64,000 nucleotides of DNA, taken from assembly GCF_025263485.1 (NCBI RefSeq), contig NZ_CP079863.1:2294001-2358000 (forward strand). Direction: 5' to 3'. Position 1 is the first letter of the stretch, and each line of letters starts with the position of its first letter. The stretch comes from Mycobacterium sp. SMC-2. Lineage in GTDB: Bacteria; Actinomycetota; Actinomycetes; Mycobacteriales; Mycobacteriaceae. The notes under the pieces are model-generated. The model made no database searches, was not told the DNA's origin, and was given only the letters and a program-made list of their open reading frames with translations. The translations under genes were made by a program, and so were the position numbers. Shown here piece by piece: positions 63,425 to 64,000 of the stretch.

Positions 63425-64000
63425 ATGAGCATCGCTTCTGTCCTGATTCCCAGCGACAAGCCCGACGGTGTGACGATGGCGTCGCCCGCCGGACCGCACT
63501 ACTCGCTCTTGCTGTCCACCGACCCCGGCATGATCGAGGCGGCGCAGCGGCTCCGATACGACGTGTTCAGCAGCACGCCCGGCTTCGCCCTGCCGACGAA
63601 CGACCACGAACGACGGGATGTCGACAGGTTCGACGAGCACTGCGACCACCTGCTGGTTCGCGACGACGGCACCGGCGAGCTGGTGGGTTGTTACCGCATG
63701 CTGGCCCCGGCGGGCGCGATCGCGGCCGGGGGCCTGTACACCGCGACGGAATTCGACATCCGCGCTCTCGACCCCCTGGGGCCCTCGCTGGTGGAGATGG
63801 GACGCGCCGCGGTGCGCGAAGGTCACCGCAACGGCGGCGTCGTGTTGCTGATGTGGGCGGGCATCCTGGCCTACCTGGACCGCTACGGCTACGACTACGT
63901 GACCGGCTGCGTCTCGGTGCCTATCGACGGAGATTCCGCTGGCCCGGGCAGCCAGCTACGCGGCGTCCGCGACTTCATCCTGAGCCGTCACGCCGCCCCG
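63425..64000 (+). CDS. GNAT-type acyltransferase, OlsB/N-acyl-amino-acid synthase-like (Rv3027c-like), partial
   Basis: The frame opens at ATG 63425 and is still open at the window edge (192 codons seen). It has YSLLLSTDPGMIEAAQRLRYDVFSS, DRFDEHCDHLLVRD, LVGCYRMLAP and EMGRAAVREGHRNGGVVLLMWAGI, the pattern of GNAT enzymes that acylate ornithine or other amino acids from an acyl carrier (OlsB family). The product is inferred from family only. Confidence 0.8.
   Translation, partial: MSIASVLIPSDKPDGVTMASPAGPHYSLLLSTDPGMIEAAQRLRYDVFSSTPGFALPTNDHERRDVDRFDEHCDHLLVRDDGTGELVGCYRMLAPAGAIAAGGLYTATEFDIRALDPLGPSLVEMGRAAVREGHRNGGVVLLMWAGILAYLDRYGYDYVTGCVSVPIDGDSAGPGSQLRGVRDFILSRHAAP

Overview
The window comes from a mycobacterium, most likely a pigmented, slow-growing non-tuberculous species near the M. 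avium group. The DNA is GC-rich, starts are often GTG or TTG, genes overlap by ATGA, and the backbone gene order matches M. tuberculosis read in reverse, from about Rv3059 (cyp136) on the left to Rv3027c on the right. Locus equivalences are from memory of protein family and gene order; no search was run. The species is an inference.

Layout. 0-8 kb: an RsbA-like MEDS/ATPase protein, a tiny lipoprotein, a complete IS21-family element, a free-standing LeuA regulatory domain behind a structured leader that looks like an attenuator, cyp136, and a frameshifted IS110-family element lying between cyp136 and its divergent TetR gene. 8-20 kb: SDR, the Y-family polymerase dinB2, three TetR/enzyme units with visible operators, and the class Ib ribonucleotide reductase genes nrdHIE and nrdF2, both preceded by paired NrdR-like boxes. 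20-31 kb: a conserved core with an Mrr-like membrane protein, adhC, fecB, ctaD, serB2, an ABC ATPase, a Nudix hydrolase, echA17 and two methyltransferases. 31-35 kb: secreted and membrane proteins plus an acetyltransferase tied to methylglucose lipopolysaccharide (MGLP).

35-55 kb is an accessory block that M. tuberculosis lacks at this position. Its core is a nine-gene operon crtE-crtI-crtB-crtYc-crtYd-crtT-crtU-Rieske-DUF2784 predicted to make an aromatic carotenoid (isorenieratene type, possibly oxygenated). Next to it are an idi2-glycosyltransferase operon, a divergent MMPL-tspO-photolyase operon and a MarR regulator. The promoter regions of crtE and of the idi2/MMPL pair carry the same 29-bp palindrome, so carotenoid synthesis, isoprenoid supply, an MMPL transporter, TspO and DNA photorepair look like one photoprotection regulon. 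The block separates the MGLP genes (methyltransferase, GH57, GT4 at 55-59 kb) from their usual partners at 29-34 kb.

59-64 kb: etfBA, a zinc-ribbon protein, a DevS-like GAF histidine kinase and the start of a GNAT acyltransferase gene that runs off the window. I saw no tRNA, rRNA or CRISPR array.
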